A stretch of DNA of 64,000 nt from Muribaculaceae bacterium Isolate-036 (Harlan) (lineage in GTDB: Bacteria; Bacteroidota; Bacteroidia; Bacteroidales; Muribaculaceae), in assembly GCA_003833075.1 (NCBI GenBank), contig RIAY01000002.1, positions 248,001 to 312,000 of the forward strand, in the 5' to 3' direction. The notes under the pieces were generated by a model that had not been told where the DNA came from, did not search any database, and saw nothing but the letters and a program-made list of their open reading frames with translations. Positions 51,850 to 61,755 of the stretch are shown here, in pieces. Made by a program: the position numbers and the translations under genes. Positions within the stretch are counted from its first letter, which is position 1. Each line of letters begins with the position of its first letter.

Positions 51850-54384
51850 ATGAAATTTGATGCTATCTTAAAAGTAGCTGTAGGCGCGTTTGCGCTTACA
51901 GCTTCGTTTGTTATAAACGCTGGCACATCCTGTAATATGCCGGATTCAGTGTTGTTGTTCTCATATTCAAAGGCTGACGGACGCAGTGGATTGCGGCTTG
52001 CCTGGAGTGAAGACGGCATTGTCTGGAATTCGATCGCCGATCCTGTCGGTCCGGCGGATGCCGCATATGATTTTGTTTCCTCCGATTTCGGTCCATGGGG
52101 AAGTCATAAAACCATGTTTGCCCCCCGTTTGTACAAAACTTCAGACGGTTGGATCGCCACATGGTATGTGTCAGATAAAAAGGAAACGGTCGCATATACG
52201 CGTTCTGCTGATCTTATTAATTGGGAACCACAGAAATATTCAAAGAAAGAGGATTCCTGCCGGTTGGGTTGTTGTGGTCTGAGGCATGGTGAGCCTGCAG
52301 GCATCGAACTCGGAGGGAAGCGCGTATACGGCGAAATTATTAAAGTTCCATTTTCTCTGGTGAGAAATTTAACCGGTTATGTAAAGGAAAGAGGCAGCAA
52401 GCACAGACGCGAAAGTGAACTGATGAAGGATGACGGCAATCGGTTTGCGGGAATGAGCGGACTAACCGCTAATATATCGCTTGATGAAAGAAAAGCTCCA
52501 TATCGTATCAGTGATAAACTGATCGGAATATTTTTTGAAGACATCAGTTATGCTGCTGACGGAGGTTTGTATGCCGAGTTGATTCAGAACCGCGATTTTG
52601 AATACGATTATTCTGAAAACCATAAGAAGGGGTGGGGATCATCTTATTCGTGGAATCTTTCCGATGCGGCAGGAAATCGTCTGAAAATGAATTTCTCTAC
52701 CGACAATCCGTTGCATGAAAACAACCCGCACTATCTTGCCGTCAGTTCATCTGCGAGACAGCAAAGACTTGAAAACACCGGTTTTGACGGTATTTCCGTA
52801 AAGAAAGGGGAAACTTATGATTTCTCGATGTTTGTAAGACTTGGAAATCCGGAAGACTCCCGGAAATTTATTGTTAGTATAATTACTCCCGACGGAAAGA
52901 GTGTGGCATCGGCTAAAGTAGCGGCAAAGGGTTCTGAATGGCAAAAGTCAGCAGTTATGCTTAAAGCTAAGCAGAGCGTATCAGAAGCCAGACTGGTGCT
53001 GGAGATTCCTGCTGATACACGATGTGACATCGATATGGTTTCGTTGTTTCCCTCGAATACATTCAATAATCGCAAAAACGGACTCAGAAAGGATCTTGCA
53101 CAGGTTCTTGCTGACCTTAAGCCTCGTTTTGTAAGATTTCCGGGAGGATGTGTGGCACATGGCGACGGCATAGACAATATATACGACTGGAAAGGATCCA
53201 TAGGTCCGCTTGAGAGCCGTAAACCGTTGCGCAACATATGGAACTATCATCAGAGCAGAGGGCTGGGTTATCACGAATATTTTCTGTTTTGTGAGGATTT
53301 GAATGCCGAACCGTTACCGGTGCTTGCAGCCGGTGTTCCTTGTCAGAATTCAGGACGTTCCCATTCCGGTTCCGATAGTGAGATAACATCACTTGGCCAG
53401 CAGTGTGGAATCCCCATGGACCGGATGGATGATTATGTGCAGGATATACTTGATTTGATAGAATATGCCAACGGTCCGGTCGATTCGGAATGGGGTGCTA
53501 AACGTGCGGAAGCCGGTCATCCGGAACCTTTCAATCTCAAATACATCGGTATCGGAAATGAAGATATGATTACAGAGGTTTTTGAGGAGCGGTTCAAATA
53601 TATACACGACAGATTAAAGGAAAAGCATCCGGAGATTGTAGTTATAGGAACGGTAGGACCGTTCTTTGAAGGGTCTGATTATACTGAAGGATGGAAGTTT
53701 GCCAGGAAAGAAAATGTGGCAATGGTAGACGAACATTATTATGTCGCACCCGGATGGTATCTCAACAACCGCGGCTACTACGACAGTTATGACCGTAACG
53801 GTCCCAAGGTTTATCTCGGTGAATACGCATCGCATACTCCTGACCGTAAGAACACGCTTGAGGCTGCCTTGTCAATCGCCCTTTATCTGACTGATGTGGA
53901 ACGCAACGGAGATGTTGTCGAGATGACCTCTTATGCTCCTCTGTTGGCAAAGGAAGGACATGAGAACTGGCGTCCGGACATGGTGTTCTTTGACAATGAT
54001 TCAATCCGTCTCACCCCCGACTACCATGTGCAGAAAATGTATGGCACAAATTCAGGTACTGTCTATTTCCCAGCTAAAGCTTCGTTGTCTGAAAAGTCGG
54101 AAGATGTTTCCAGACGATTCGGCTACTCCATAGTCAAGGATGAGGAGAGTGGGGATGTGATTCTTAAAGTTGCAAATCTTCTGCCGGTTACGGTTGATGT
54201 CAATGCGGATCTCAAATCGCTTGCAGTCTGTGACGGAGAAGCCTCGGTTTCCATTCTGTCGGGTTCCCCGGCTGAGGAATGCACTAAACCGTATATCTCT
54301 TCCGTTTTAATAGAAGGAGGTGTTGTCGGTTTTAATGCCGGACCATATTCCTTTTCAGTGGTCAGAATCCACACAGCAAAGTAA
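51850..54384 (+). CDS. GH51 alpha-L-arabinofuranosidase with GH43-like N-terminal fragment
   Basis: The start is set at 51850 (MKFDAILKVAVGAFALTASF), giving 844 residues with a signal peptide. Residues about 30-160 look like one or two blades of a GH43 propeller (GLRLAWSEDGIVWNSIADP, KTMFAPRLYKTSDGW) without catalytic residues. The GH51 domain follows, with acid/base Glu571 in GIGNEDM and nucleophile Glu658 in YLGEYASH. It removes arabinofuranosyl side chains. It sits 32 bases after the GH43-GH97 gene. Confidence 0.88.
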   Translation: MKFDAILKVAVGAFALTASFVINAGTSCNMPDSVLLFSYSKADGRSGLRLAWSEDGIVWNSIADPVGPADAAYDFVSSDFGPWGSHKTMFAPRLYKTSDGWIATWYVSDKKETVAYTRSADLINWEPQKYSKKEDSCRLGCCGLRHGEPAGIELGGKRVYGEIIKVPFSLVRNLTGYVKERGSKHRRESELMKDDGNRFAGMSGLTANISLDERKAPYRISDKLIGIFFEDISYAADGGLYAELIQNRDFEYDYSENHKKGWGSSYSWNLSDAAGNRLKMNFSTDNPLHENNPHYLAVSSSARQQRLENTGFDGISVKKGETYDFSMFVRLGNPEDSRKFIVSIITPDGKSVASAKVAAKGSEWQKSAVMLKAKQSVSEARLVLEIPADTRCDIDMVSLFPSNTFNNRKNGLRKDLAQVLADLKPRFVRFPGGCVAHGDGIDNIYDWKGSIGPLESRKPLRNIWNYHQSRGLGYHEYFLFCEDLNAEPLPVLAAGVPCQNSGRSHSGSDSEITSLGQQCGIPMDRMDDYVQDILDLIEYANGPVDSEWGAKRAEAGHPEPFNLKYIGIGNEDMITEVFEERFKYIHDRLKEKHPEIVVIGTVGPFFEGSDYTEGWKFARKENVAMVDEHYYVAPGWYLNNRGYYDSYDRNGPKVYLGEYASHTPDRKNTLEAALSIALYLTDVERNGDVVEMTSYAPLLAKEGHENWRPDMVFFDNDSIRLTPDYHVQKMYGTNSGTVYFPAKASLSEKSEDVSRRFGYSIVKDEESGDVILKVANLLPVTVDVNADLKSLAVCDGEASVSILSGSPAEECTKPYISSVLIEGGVVGFNAGPYSFSVVRIHTAK

Positions 54385-54405
54385 TCATAACCGATAATTG
54401 GTACG

Positions 54406-54816
54406 ATGGACTATAAGATAATTGAATTGCCACGACATCTTGACAGAAGAGGAAATCTGTCGGTTGTGGAGAACGGCATTCACATTCCGTTTAACATGAA
54501 GAGGGCATTCTTCATTTATGATGTTCCGGGTGGAGAAAGCCGCGCAGGGCATGCGCATCATACTCTGTTTGAGTTTATAATTGCAGTTGGCGGAAGTTTT
54601 ACTGTTCATCTTGATGACGGCAGTTCGAGAGAATCGATATTGCTGAACAAGCCTTATCAGGGTCTGCTCGTGACCCCCGGCACATGGTCGCATCTGGTTG
54701 ATTTCTCTTCAGGCGCCGTTGCATTGGTTCTGGCATCAGATTTCTATGATGAAGATGATTACATTCGTGATTACGGTGATTTTATAAATCTAAAGCGGAA
54801 TGGTAAAGTTTCTTGA
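54406..54816 (+). CDS. Cupin sugar 3,4-ketoisomerase, FdtA/QdtA-like
   Basis: The protein has 136 residues. The cupin core includes RGNLSVVE, PGGESRAGHAHHTLFEFIIA and VTPGTWSHLVDFS, matching FdtA/QdtA/WxcM-type enzymes that isomerise dTDP-4-keto-6-deoxyglucose. It overlaps the aminotransferase gene by 17 nt, so the two act in the same step pair. Confidence 0.85.
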   Translation: MDYKIIELPRHLDRRGNLSVVENGIHIPFNMKRAFFIYDVPGGESRAGHAHHTLFEFIIAVGGSFTVHLDDGSSRESILLNKPYQGLLVTPGTWSHLVDFSSGAVALVLASDFYDEDDYIRDYGDFINLKRNGKVS

Positions 54817-55924
54817 TTTACAGAGAATAAATGATTCTTTTGAACCGGAACTTACAGAAACCGTAAATCGGGTGATACGCTCAGGATGGTATCTTCTGGG
54901 TGAGGAAAACAGATGTTTCGAAGAGGAATATTCAAGATATATTGGCGTGTCCCATACGGTGGGATGCGCCAATGGTTTGGATGCGCTGACATTAATACTC
55001 AGAGCGTATAAGGAACTTGGTGTCATGAGTGATGGTGACGAGGTTATTGTGCCGGCAAACACATATATCGCGACAATACTTTCCATAACGGAAAACTCTC
55101 TTGTTCCTGTGCTTGTAGAGCCGGATAAGGATACGCTGCAGATTGATATTGCAGGAATCGAATCTTGCATAACACCGCTAACCAAGGCAATCATGTCGGT
55201 GCATCTATACGGAAGATGCTCGCACACATCGGAATTGGATGAATTGCGCAGGCGTTACAACCTGAAACTTATAGAAGACAACGCGCAGGCTCACGGGTGT
55301 ATGTTCAAAGGACAGCGTACCGGTTCATTGGGAGATGCCGCCGCTCATAGTTTTTATCCCGGGAAGAATTTGGGTGCGTTGGGAGATGGCGGCGCTGTCA
55401 CTACCTCCGATGCTGTCCTTGCCGGAATGGTGCGTCGTCTTGCGAACTATGGCTCTGACAGAAAATATGTATTTGATGCAGCCGGGCGCAACTCGCGACT
55501 TGATGAGATACAGGCAGCTGTGCTGAGGCTTAAATTGAAACGGCTTGATTCCGATAACAGGCGTCGCCGTGCGATTGCCGCCAGATATATCGCAGAGATT
55601 GACAACCCGATGGTATCTATACCCTCTGGAATAGGAGAAGTCGGCGAAATGAATGTTTATCACCTGTTTCCGGTTTTATGTAGGCAAAGGGAGCAATTGC
55701 AGCAATATCTCTCGGTAAACGGTGTCCAGACGCTGATTCACTATCCAATACCGCCTCACCGACAAAAATGTTATGCCTCAAAAGGAATATTAAGGCACTA
55801 TTCCACGTTATCTATTACTGAATGCATTCATAACATGGAATTGTCACTGCCGATCTCACCGGTCATGACAGACGATGAGGTGACAGAGGTAATAGCCAAG
55901 GTAAATAATTTTAATAGCATATAG
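54800..55924 (+). CDS. DegT/DnrJ/EryC1-family sugar aminotransferase (FdtB-like)
   Basis: The protein has 374 residues. PLP-lysine lies in HSFYPGKNLGALGDGGAV. Other family motifs: GCANGLDALTLILRAYK, DEVIVPANTYIATI, IEDNAQAHGC. With the cupin upstream it would make a dTDP-3-amino-3,6-dideoxyhexose. The glycosyl- and acetyltransferases that would use it are not in this window. Confidence 0.9.
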   Translation: MVKFLDLQRINDSFEPELTETVNRVIRSGWYLLGEENRCFEEEYSRYIGVSHTVGCANGLDALTLILRAYKELGVMSDGDEVIVPANTYIATILSITENSLVPVLVEPDKDTLQIDIAGIESCITPLTKAIMSVHLYGRCSHTSELDELRRRYNLKLIEDNAQAHGCMFKGQRTGSLGDAAAHSFYPGKNLGALGDGGAVTTSDAVLAGMVRRLANYGSDRKYVFDAAGRNSRLDEIQAAVLRLKLKRLDSDNRRRRAIAARYIAEIDNPMVSIPSGIGEVGEMNVYHLFPVLCRQREQLQQYLSVNGVQTLIHYPIPPHRQKCYASKGILRHYSTLSITECIHNMELSLPISPVMTDDEVTEVIAKVNNFNSI

Positions 55925-55927
55925 AAT

Positions 55928-56104
55928 ATGGCACTGCCCAATGACCCGATAATGTTGTATAGCGCGGTAAACATGAAGTTGCGCGATTCATATTCCACTC
56001 TTGAGGAATTGTGTGCGGCAGAAGGAATAGAGCATGAGATTCTGACCGATAAACTTAAACGTGCCGGGTTTGAATACAATCCGGAAGTCAATCAGTTCAG
56101 ATGA
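55928..56104 (+). CDS. DUF4250 protein
   Basis: This short 58-residue frame (MALPNDPIMLYSAVNMKLRD, then a YSTLEELC helix and FEYNPEVNQFR end) matches DUF4250 along its full length. Three bases separate it from the aminotransferase stop. Function unknown. Confidence 0.85.
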   Translation: MALPNDPIMLYSAVNMKLRDSYSTLEELCAAEGIEHEILTDKLKRAGFEYNPEVNQFR

Positions 56105-56148
56105 AAACAGTTTCTGAGTTCGTATAAAATTAAACACACAAGCGGATT

Positions 56149-56592
56149 ATGGGATTAGAGACAGAGAGGAAATATCTTGTAAAAGATAGCTCATATCGCA
56201 ATCTTTCGTTCAAATCAAGTGTTATCACCCAGGGTTATCTGAATCGTGATCCTGAGCGGACTGTCAGGATTCGCATAAAGGATGAAACCGGATTCCTGAC
56301 TGTCAAAGGAAAGAACATAGGTGACACACGACTTGAATTCGAGTATGAGATTCCATTGCAGGATGCCAGGACGTTGCTTGGATTGTGCGATGGATGCGTG
56401 GTTGAAAAGATACGCCATTATGTGAATTATTCCGGTTTTATATGGGAGGTAGACGAGTTTCAAGGCAGGAATGCTTCTCTTGTTGTGGCGGAAATAGAAT
56501 TGCCCTCATCGGATGTGGATTTTGATGTTCCGGGTTTTATCGGAGCAGAAGTGACCGGTGATCCGAATTATTATAATTCAAACTTGTCTTGA
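56149..56592 (+). CDS. CYTH-domain phosphatase (triphosphate tunnel enzyme)
   Basis: The protein has 147 residues. It starts with the diagnostic EXEXK motif (ETERK) and continues with RTVRIRIKDETGFLTVKG and VDEFQGRNASLVVAEIELP. Most bacterial short CYTH proteins hydrolyse inorganic triphosphate. It has its own small space upstream but no clear promoter. Confidence 0.9.
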   Translation: MGLETERKYLVKDSSYRNLSFKSSVITQGYLNRDPERTVRIRIKDETGFLTVKGKNIGDTRLEFEYEIPLQDARTLLGLCDGCVVEKIRHYVNYSGFIWEVDEFQGRNASLVVAEIELPSSDVDFDVPGFIGAEVTGDPNYYNSNLS

Positions 56593-56658
56593 TGTTTTTT
56601 TAACTGTTTAAATCTAAGCGGTTTATTAACAGATTGATGTTCTCAATATTTTTAGTTC

Positions 56659-59031
56659 TTGCGAATCAATAGGGTAATAATATTTTTCTCGTGTCTGCTG
56701 TTTATTGTTCTGTTTTGGCAGACTGATGTCTGTGCCAAGATGGTCAGACCAGAGGTCTTGGATACGATGAGTTTTGGGAATGCGCGGGGGCGTGATCTCA
56801 AGGAGTTGATAGTCAAGCCTAAGCGAAGGAAATATTCAAAAAAGAATAATCCGGCTGTTGAATTGATGGAGCGTGTCAGACAAGACAAAAGGCACCATGA
56901 TCCCCAGAGGTCGGATTATTACCGTTATGACAAATACGAGAAGACCGTTCTGGCTCTGAATGACTTTGATGTAGGACTTGTTCAGAAAAATGGAAAGGTC
57001 GGAAAGCAATTCGACTTCTTGGCTAATTTCATAGACACCGCCGCATGGACAGGAAAGACTATTCTTGATGTCGCCCTGAAGGAGAAAGTGTCTACTGTAG
57101 TTTCCGGCAGCAAGTTTCCACATGCTGTAGAAGTGGTCAGAGGTCTTAGAAGCAACGGACTTGACGAGGGTTTCAATCAGCAGAATATACGTCAGATTTT
57201 TGAAGACCTGTTGCGGGAGGTCGATTTATATGGCAATGACATAGCATTGATGCAAAACAGATTTGTAAGTCCTCTTTCGGCAATAGCCGATGATTTTTAT
57301 AGATATGAGATCAGTGATACGCTTCTTGTAGGAGGTGAAAAATGCGTTGAACTGACTTTTTCTCCGCATAATCCGGAATCATTCAGTTTTAACGGTAAAC
57401 TCTATATTCCGGTCAATGACTCTGTCAGATATGTAAAACGCGTAACGATGCGTGTGCCCAAGGCAATCAACCTCAATTATGTGGATAATATCTTCATAAG
57501 TCAGAATTTCATAAAGGATTCGACCGGCAATACACACAAGACTCTTGATGACCTGTGTCTTGAAATGCAGTTTCTTCCGGGCACTCCGAAACTCTACGGC
57601 TCACGTCAGGTCAGATATTCCGGGTTTTCATATGTTCCGGCTGAAGATTTAGGCAATGTCACGGCGGGTGGAGGACGTGAAATATTACTTGCATCCGCAG
57701 AAAACGAGTATGAGGATTTCTGGAAGGAGTCACGTCTTATTCCATTGTCGTCAGCTGAGTCAAATATGGGTGAAATGATGTTCATGCTTCGAAAGAAACC
57801 TTTATTGTACTGGACTGAAAAAGTGTTGAAAGTATTTGTAAACGGTTATGTGACTACCGGAAATCCAAGTAAATTCGATATAGGACCGGTGAATACTTTT
57901 ATAAGCCATAATACAGCGGAAGGAATGCGTTTCAGAGTAGGCTGTGTCACGACGCCTGCGTTGTCTCCGCATATTTTCGGACGAGGTTATGTAGCTTATG
58001 GTTTAAAGGATAAAAAGATAAAATACAGCGGAGAACTTGAATATTCGTTTATTCCGAAAACTTACACATCGCGTGAATTTCCGGTTAATTCAATCCGTGC
58101 GACATATCAGTATGATAAGGATCAACTTGGGCAGCACTATCTTTTTACAAATTCAGACAATGTGTTTCTGTCGCTGAAAAGAATGAGCAGTGACCTTATA
58201 ACATATCGTCGGCTCGCAAAGCTTGAGTATAACCTCGAACTGAGAAATAATCTTTCCATAGGAGTGGAATTGCGTCACGAGACGCAAGAGGCTACAGAAT
58301 GGGTCCCATTCATGCGTGCTGACGGTGTGTATGACAGAAACTTCAAACAGGCGGCACTCCGTCTTGCACTGAGATATGCGCCGGGTGAAAAATTCGTGCA
58401 GGCAGTCACAAGCAGGAAACCCATAAATCTTGATGCGCCGGTCTTTATGCTGACACATGAGTTTGGTCCCAGAGGTTTATTTGGTGCAGACTTCACTCTT
58501 AACAAGACAGAATTGTCGATCCAGAAAAGATTCTGGTTTTCAGCATTCGGCTATGCCGATATAATATTGAAAGGGGGCATTATATGGAGCAAAGTACAGT
58601 TTCCGGCGTTATTGTGGCAGAATGCCAACATCTCGTATACTATCCAGCCGGAATCGTATACGCTTCTGAATCCGATGGAATTTGCGATGGACAAATTCGC
58701 TTCACTTGATTTGACTTATTTTATGAATGGGTTGATATTTAACAGAATCCCTCTGATAAAGAAACTGAAACTGCGCGAGGTTTTCACATTCAAAGGATTT
58801 GCAGGTAGTCTGAGTAAAAAGAACAATCCGGAATACAACGATGACCTGTATCGTTTTCCTCATGCATCCGGCACTGTTGCGATGGGCAGAACTCCCTATA
58901 TGGAGATAGGTGCGGGTATTGATAACATATTGACAATTCTCCGCGTTGACTATATCTGGAGACTCACGTACAGGGATATGCCTGGAATTGATAAGAGAGG
59001 ACTCAGGATATCACTTCATTTCTCTTTTTAA
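56659..59031 (+). CDS. DUF5686 outer-membrane protein, TTG start
   Basis: The start is TTG at 56659. It gives an ideal signal peptide (RINRVIIFFSCLLFIVLFW, then QTDVCA), while the first ATG (56738) would lose it. The protein has 790 residues. The N-terminal part is periplasmic (RYDKYEKTVLALNDF), and the C-terminal half is a barrel ending GLRISLHFSF. The usual CarboxypepD_reg domain at the N-terminus of DUF5686 is missing. Function unknown. Confidence 0.8.
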   Translation: MRINRVIIFFSCLLFIVLFWQTDVCAKMVRPEVLDTMSFGNARGRDLKELIVKPKRRKYSKKNNPAVELMERVRQDKRHHDPQRSDYYRYDKYEKTVLALNDFDVGLVQKNGKVGKQFDFLANFIDTAAWTGKTILDVALKEKVSTVVSGSKFPHAVEVVRGLRSNGLDEGFNQQNIRQIFEDLLREVDLYGNDIALMQNRFVSPLSAIADDFYRYEISDTLLVGGEKCVELTFSPHNPESFSFNGKLYIPVNDSVRYVKRVTMRVPKAINLNYVDNIFISQNFIKDSTGNTHKTLDDLCLEMQFLPGTPKLYGSRQVRYSGFSYVPAEDLGNVTAGGGREILLASAENEYEDFWKESRLIPLSSAESNMGEMMFMLRKKPLLYWTEKVLKVFVNGYVTTGNPSKFDIGPVNTFISHNTAEGMRFRVGCVTTPALSPHIFGRGYVAYGLKDKKIKYSGELEYSFIPKTYTSREFPVNSIRATYQYDKDQLGQHYLFTNSDNVFLSLKRMSSDLITYRRLAKLEYNLELRNNLSIGVELRHETQEATEWVPFMRADGVYDRNFKQAALRLALRYAPGEKFVQAVTSRKPINLDAPVFMLTHEFGPRGLFGADFTLNKTELSIQKRFWFSAFGYADIILKGGIIWSKVQFPALLWQNANISYTIQPESYTLLNPMEFAMDKFASLDLTYFMNGLIFNRIPLIKKLKLREVFTFKGFAGSLSKKNNPEYNDDLYRFPHASGTVAMGRTPYMEIGAGIDNILTILRVDYIWRLTYRDMPGIDKRGLRISLHFSF

Positions 59032-59071
59032 GAAACGCGTTGCAAAGAGTTTCTTTGTCAGAAATTTTCAT

Positions 59072-59079
59072 TAACTTTG
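59072..59079 (+). promoter_or_regulatory. -7 element of the LysM gene
   Basis: TAACTTTG lies 41 bases before the start at 59120. A TTTG at 59054-59057 is a bit close (14 bases) for a -33 element. Confidence 0.5.
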
Positions 59080-59119
59080 CATGGTGGGCGGTAGAGCGCC
59101 CTCTGCAAATTACTGTATT

Positions 59120-61066
59120 ATGAAGATTGTATCGAAATTTTTGATGATATGCGCTTTAATGATTTCTTCAGTAAGCGCCAATGCCGCTCCCTCATTGCCC
59201 GTTGTGGAGATTCTCGGTAAGAATTATTATGTCTATGAAATCAAAAAGGGTGATTCATTATTCGGGATCTCGCGTGCATACGGCTGGGACTACGATCAGT
59301 TGCAGCAATTGAATCCCAAGGCGGTTTCTCCTCTCCAGAAGGGGATGAAGGTATATTACCCAGCCGAGGAGGATGCAGCAAAGACTCAAAAAGTCAGCAA
59401 TAAAAAAATGCAGGAAGATTGTCATAAACTGACGCATATCGTGAAAAGAGGCGAGACTGTCTATGCCATATCGAGAATGTATGGAATTCCGGTAAATACC
59501 ATATTCGAACTCAATCCAGGAAGTAAAACCGGAATAAAAGAGGGTGAGACATTGCTGCTTGCTAAAAACAATGTCTCCGATGAAGAAAACAACGCTGATT
59601 TTTATACAATAAAGAAGGGTGACACTCTTTATGGCGTGGCAAAGGCTCACTTTACATCTGTTGCGGCTATAATGAAAAGCAATCCAGGTGTTTCGGAAAA
59701 GAATTTTAAAGCGGGAGAGATCATACGACTGCCTGAACGAGGCACCGGTGTAAAAAGCAGTGTCAGAGAAGTCAAAGAGGAAAATCTTCTGTCTTTTTCT
59801 ACTTATAAGGTAGATAAGAAAGATACCTGGGATACTATTGCCGAGAAAACAGGAGTTGATAAAGAGGACCTCCTTGAAGTTAATAAGGGTGCAGGCGAGA
59901 AGCCTAAGAAAAAGTCTATTGTCACAGTTCCGGAAATTGAGACTACAACTGTAGAGAAGACATTCATAGAAGAAGACCCGAGAGAGTTGTCGGATGAAGG
60001 AATATCGGAGATATATGACAGCATTCATGGCATTACCGCTGCTCAGGATGCAAGAGAATTCAAGGTTGCCCTGCTGTTGTCAGAGCCTGCCGCACGCAAG
60101 GATCTTGAGTTTACAAGGGGATTCCTTACAGGCGTAGACAGATTGAAACACTCAGGTATTAAGTTGAATATCACTGTGGTTAATGGCAACCGTACCTCAA
60201 CTGATGTGCTTACCGAACTTTCGGATCTGAATCCCGACATCGTTTTCCTTACCACAGAAAAGGGAATTCCGTCATATCTGTCGGAATATGCTGAGGTGAG
60301 TCAGACTCCATTGGTCAATACGTTTGATGTCAAGAATGAGTTATACACAAGAAATCCATATGTGATTCAGCTACTTACTCCTTCCAATTATTTTAATGAG
60401 GAGATTGCAGCAAAAGTATGTAGTGATTACAGCGATTATACAATGATTTTTGTCGGTGATGCCGATGATAATGACCTTCTTGCTTCTGCTGTCAAATCGA
60501 CATTGCCCGCAGGCAATGTCAAACATATGTCGGTTGATGCTGTGTCGCAATATCCGTTTGATGAAGACAAGAAATATATATTATATGCATATCCTACCAA
60601 GAAAGATGATGTTGCCGCGTTAGTGGATGCCGTCATAAGTGCCAAAAGCGACAACCCGCTTGCCGAAATCAAGGTGTTGGGGCGTCCCAACTGGATTGTA
60701 TATGATGAATCGTCCATGGAAGAAAAATTCCATGCGGCGGAGGTGCTTGTCCCTTCACGGTTCTTTTACGACAGATCATCTGATGAGAGCAGAAGGTTTG
60801 TGACTTATTACAAGTCGTTGTTTGACCGGACTCCTGCCAAGTCATTTCCTATGTATGCATGCGTAGGATACGATGCATCGTTATATTTTATCGAGGGGCT
60901 TGCAAAAGCCGACTATGACCTCAACGCAATCGGACGTTCAGAGGGGGGAGTTCAAAGTGATTTTGAATTGTCAAGACCCGGAAACTGGACGGGATTGTTC
61001 AATCCGATTGTATATCTTGTTAGATTCACTCCATATAACACAATAGAAAAGATTATAGTGAAATGA
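59120..61066 (+). CDS. LysM protein with periplasmic binding-fold domain
   Basis: The start is set at 59120 (MKIVSKFLMICALM), giving a signal peptide to about 24 and 648 residues. Four LysM repeats (about 35-80, 105-150, 160-205, 225-275; for example YTIKKGDTLYGVAKAHF) are followed by a domain of about 330 residues with an amino-acid-binding/ABC-type substrate-binding fold (KVALLLSEPAARKD, DIVFLTTEKGIPSY). It probably anchors to peptidoglycan. The ligand is unknown. It overlaps the barrel gene by 4 nt. Confidence 0.82.
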   Translation: MKIVSKFLMICALMISSVSANAAPSLPVVEILGKNYYVYEIKKGDSLFGISRAYGWDYDQLQQLNPKAVSPLQKGMKVYYPAEEDAAKTQKVSNKKMQEDCHKLTHIVKRGETVYAISRMYGIPVNTIFELNPGSKTGIKEGETLLLAKNNVSDEENNADFYTIKKGDTLYGVAKAHFTSVAAIMKSNPGVSEKNFKAGEIIRLPERGTGVKSSVREVKEENLLSFSTYKVDKKDTWDTIAEKTGVDKEDLLEVNKGAGEKPKKKSIVTVPEIETTTVEKTFIEEDPRELSDEGISEIYDSIHGITAAQDAREFKVALLLSEPAARKDLEFTRGFLTGVDRLKHSGIKLNITVVNGNRTSTDVLTELSDLNPDIVFLTTEKGIPSYLSEYAEVSQTPLVNTFDVKNELYTRNPYVIQLLTPSNYFNEEIAAKVCSDYSDYTMIFVGDADDNDLLASAVKSTLPAGNVKHMSVDAVSQYPFDEDKKYILYAYPTKKDDVAALVDAVISAKSDNPLAEIKVLGRPNWIVYDESSMEEKFHAAEVLVPSRFFYDRSSDESRRFVTYYKSLFDRTPAKSFPMYACVGYDASLYFIEGLAKADYDLNAIGRSEGGVQSDFELSRPGNWTGLFNPIVYLVRFTPYNTIEKIIVK

Positions 61067-61755
61067 AAAAAACGGGACGCATAGTATTTTCGATGTTGGT
61101 GGCTTCGGGATTATCCGTCTTGTCATCTTCCGCTCAGACTCATTATTCATCCAATGTGTCTGTAGGTGTAAAGGGTGGAGTGGATTTGTCAAGAGTATCT
61201 TTTACACCGAGTGTGAAGCAAGGTTTTGCAATGGGGGGGAATGCAGGTGTTACATTCAGATATATCGAAGAGAGCCATTTCGGTCTGATAGCGGAGGTGA
61301 ATTTTGAGCAGCGTGGATGGAAAGAGGATTTCGAGGAATATCCGTTTGAGTATTCACGAACTCTCAATTATGTGCAGATACCGTTTCTTGCCCATATTTA
61401 TTTTGGGCGTAGAGGCAGATTCTTCTTTAATGCAGGTCCAGAGATAGGTTTTATGATAGGAGAGTCTACCAAAGCGAATTTTGATTACAGCAACATTTCT
61501 TCGGTTCCGGATTTTCCCTCTTCGCTGCGTACCACATACCAATATGAAATGGCAGCTGAAAACAAAGTTGATTTCGGCATTTCCGCCGGACTTGGCGGTG
61601 AATTCAGCATAAATAAAAGGAATTCCATCTATATAGAAGGACGGTTCTATTACGGACTCGGCAATGTGTTGCGCTCCGGACGGACTGAAAATTTCCGTGG
61701 TTCCAACTCCATGTCGGTCATGGCGAGTATAGGCTACTGGCTGAGGGTTAAATAG
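61063..61755 (+). CDS. PorT-like outer-membrane beta-barrel
   Basis: The protein has 230 residues with a signal peptide (to about 25, SSSAQ). Eight-strand barrel pattern: VGVKGGVDLSRVSF, EVNFEQRGWKED, YVQIPFLAHIYF, FNAGPEIGFMIGE, with a final aromatic-hydrophobic strand. It resembles outer-membrane beta-barrel domain proteins of the PorT group. Coupled to the LysM gene, it may form an envelope pair with it. Confidence 0.85.
   Translation: MKKTGRIVFSMLVASGLSVLSSSAQTHYSSNVSVGVKGGVDLSRVSFTPSVKQGFAMGGNAGVTFRYIEESHFGLIAEVNFEQRGWKEDFEEYPFEYSRTLNYVQIPFLAHIYFGRRGRFFFNAGPEIGFMIGESTKANFDYSNISSVPDFPSSLRTTYQYEMAAENKVDFGISAGLGGEFSINKRNSIYIEGRFYYGLGNVLRSGRTENFRGSNSMSVMASIGYWLRVK

Noticed and set aside
59258..60028. 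256-codon minus-strand frame opposite the LysM gene
   Set aside because: Low-complexity, Cys/Leu/Tyr-rich translation typical of an antisense shadow; the plus-strand LysM repeats are unmistakable.
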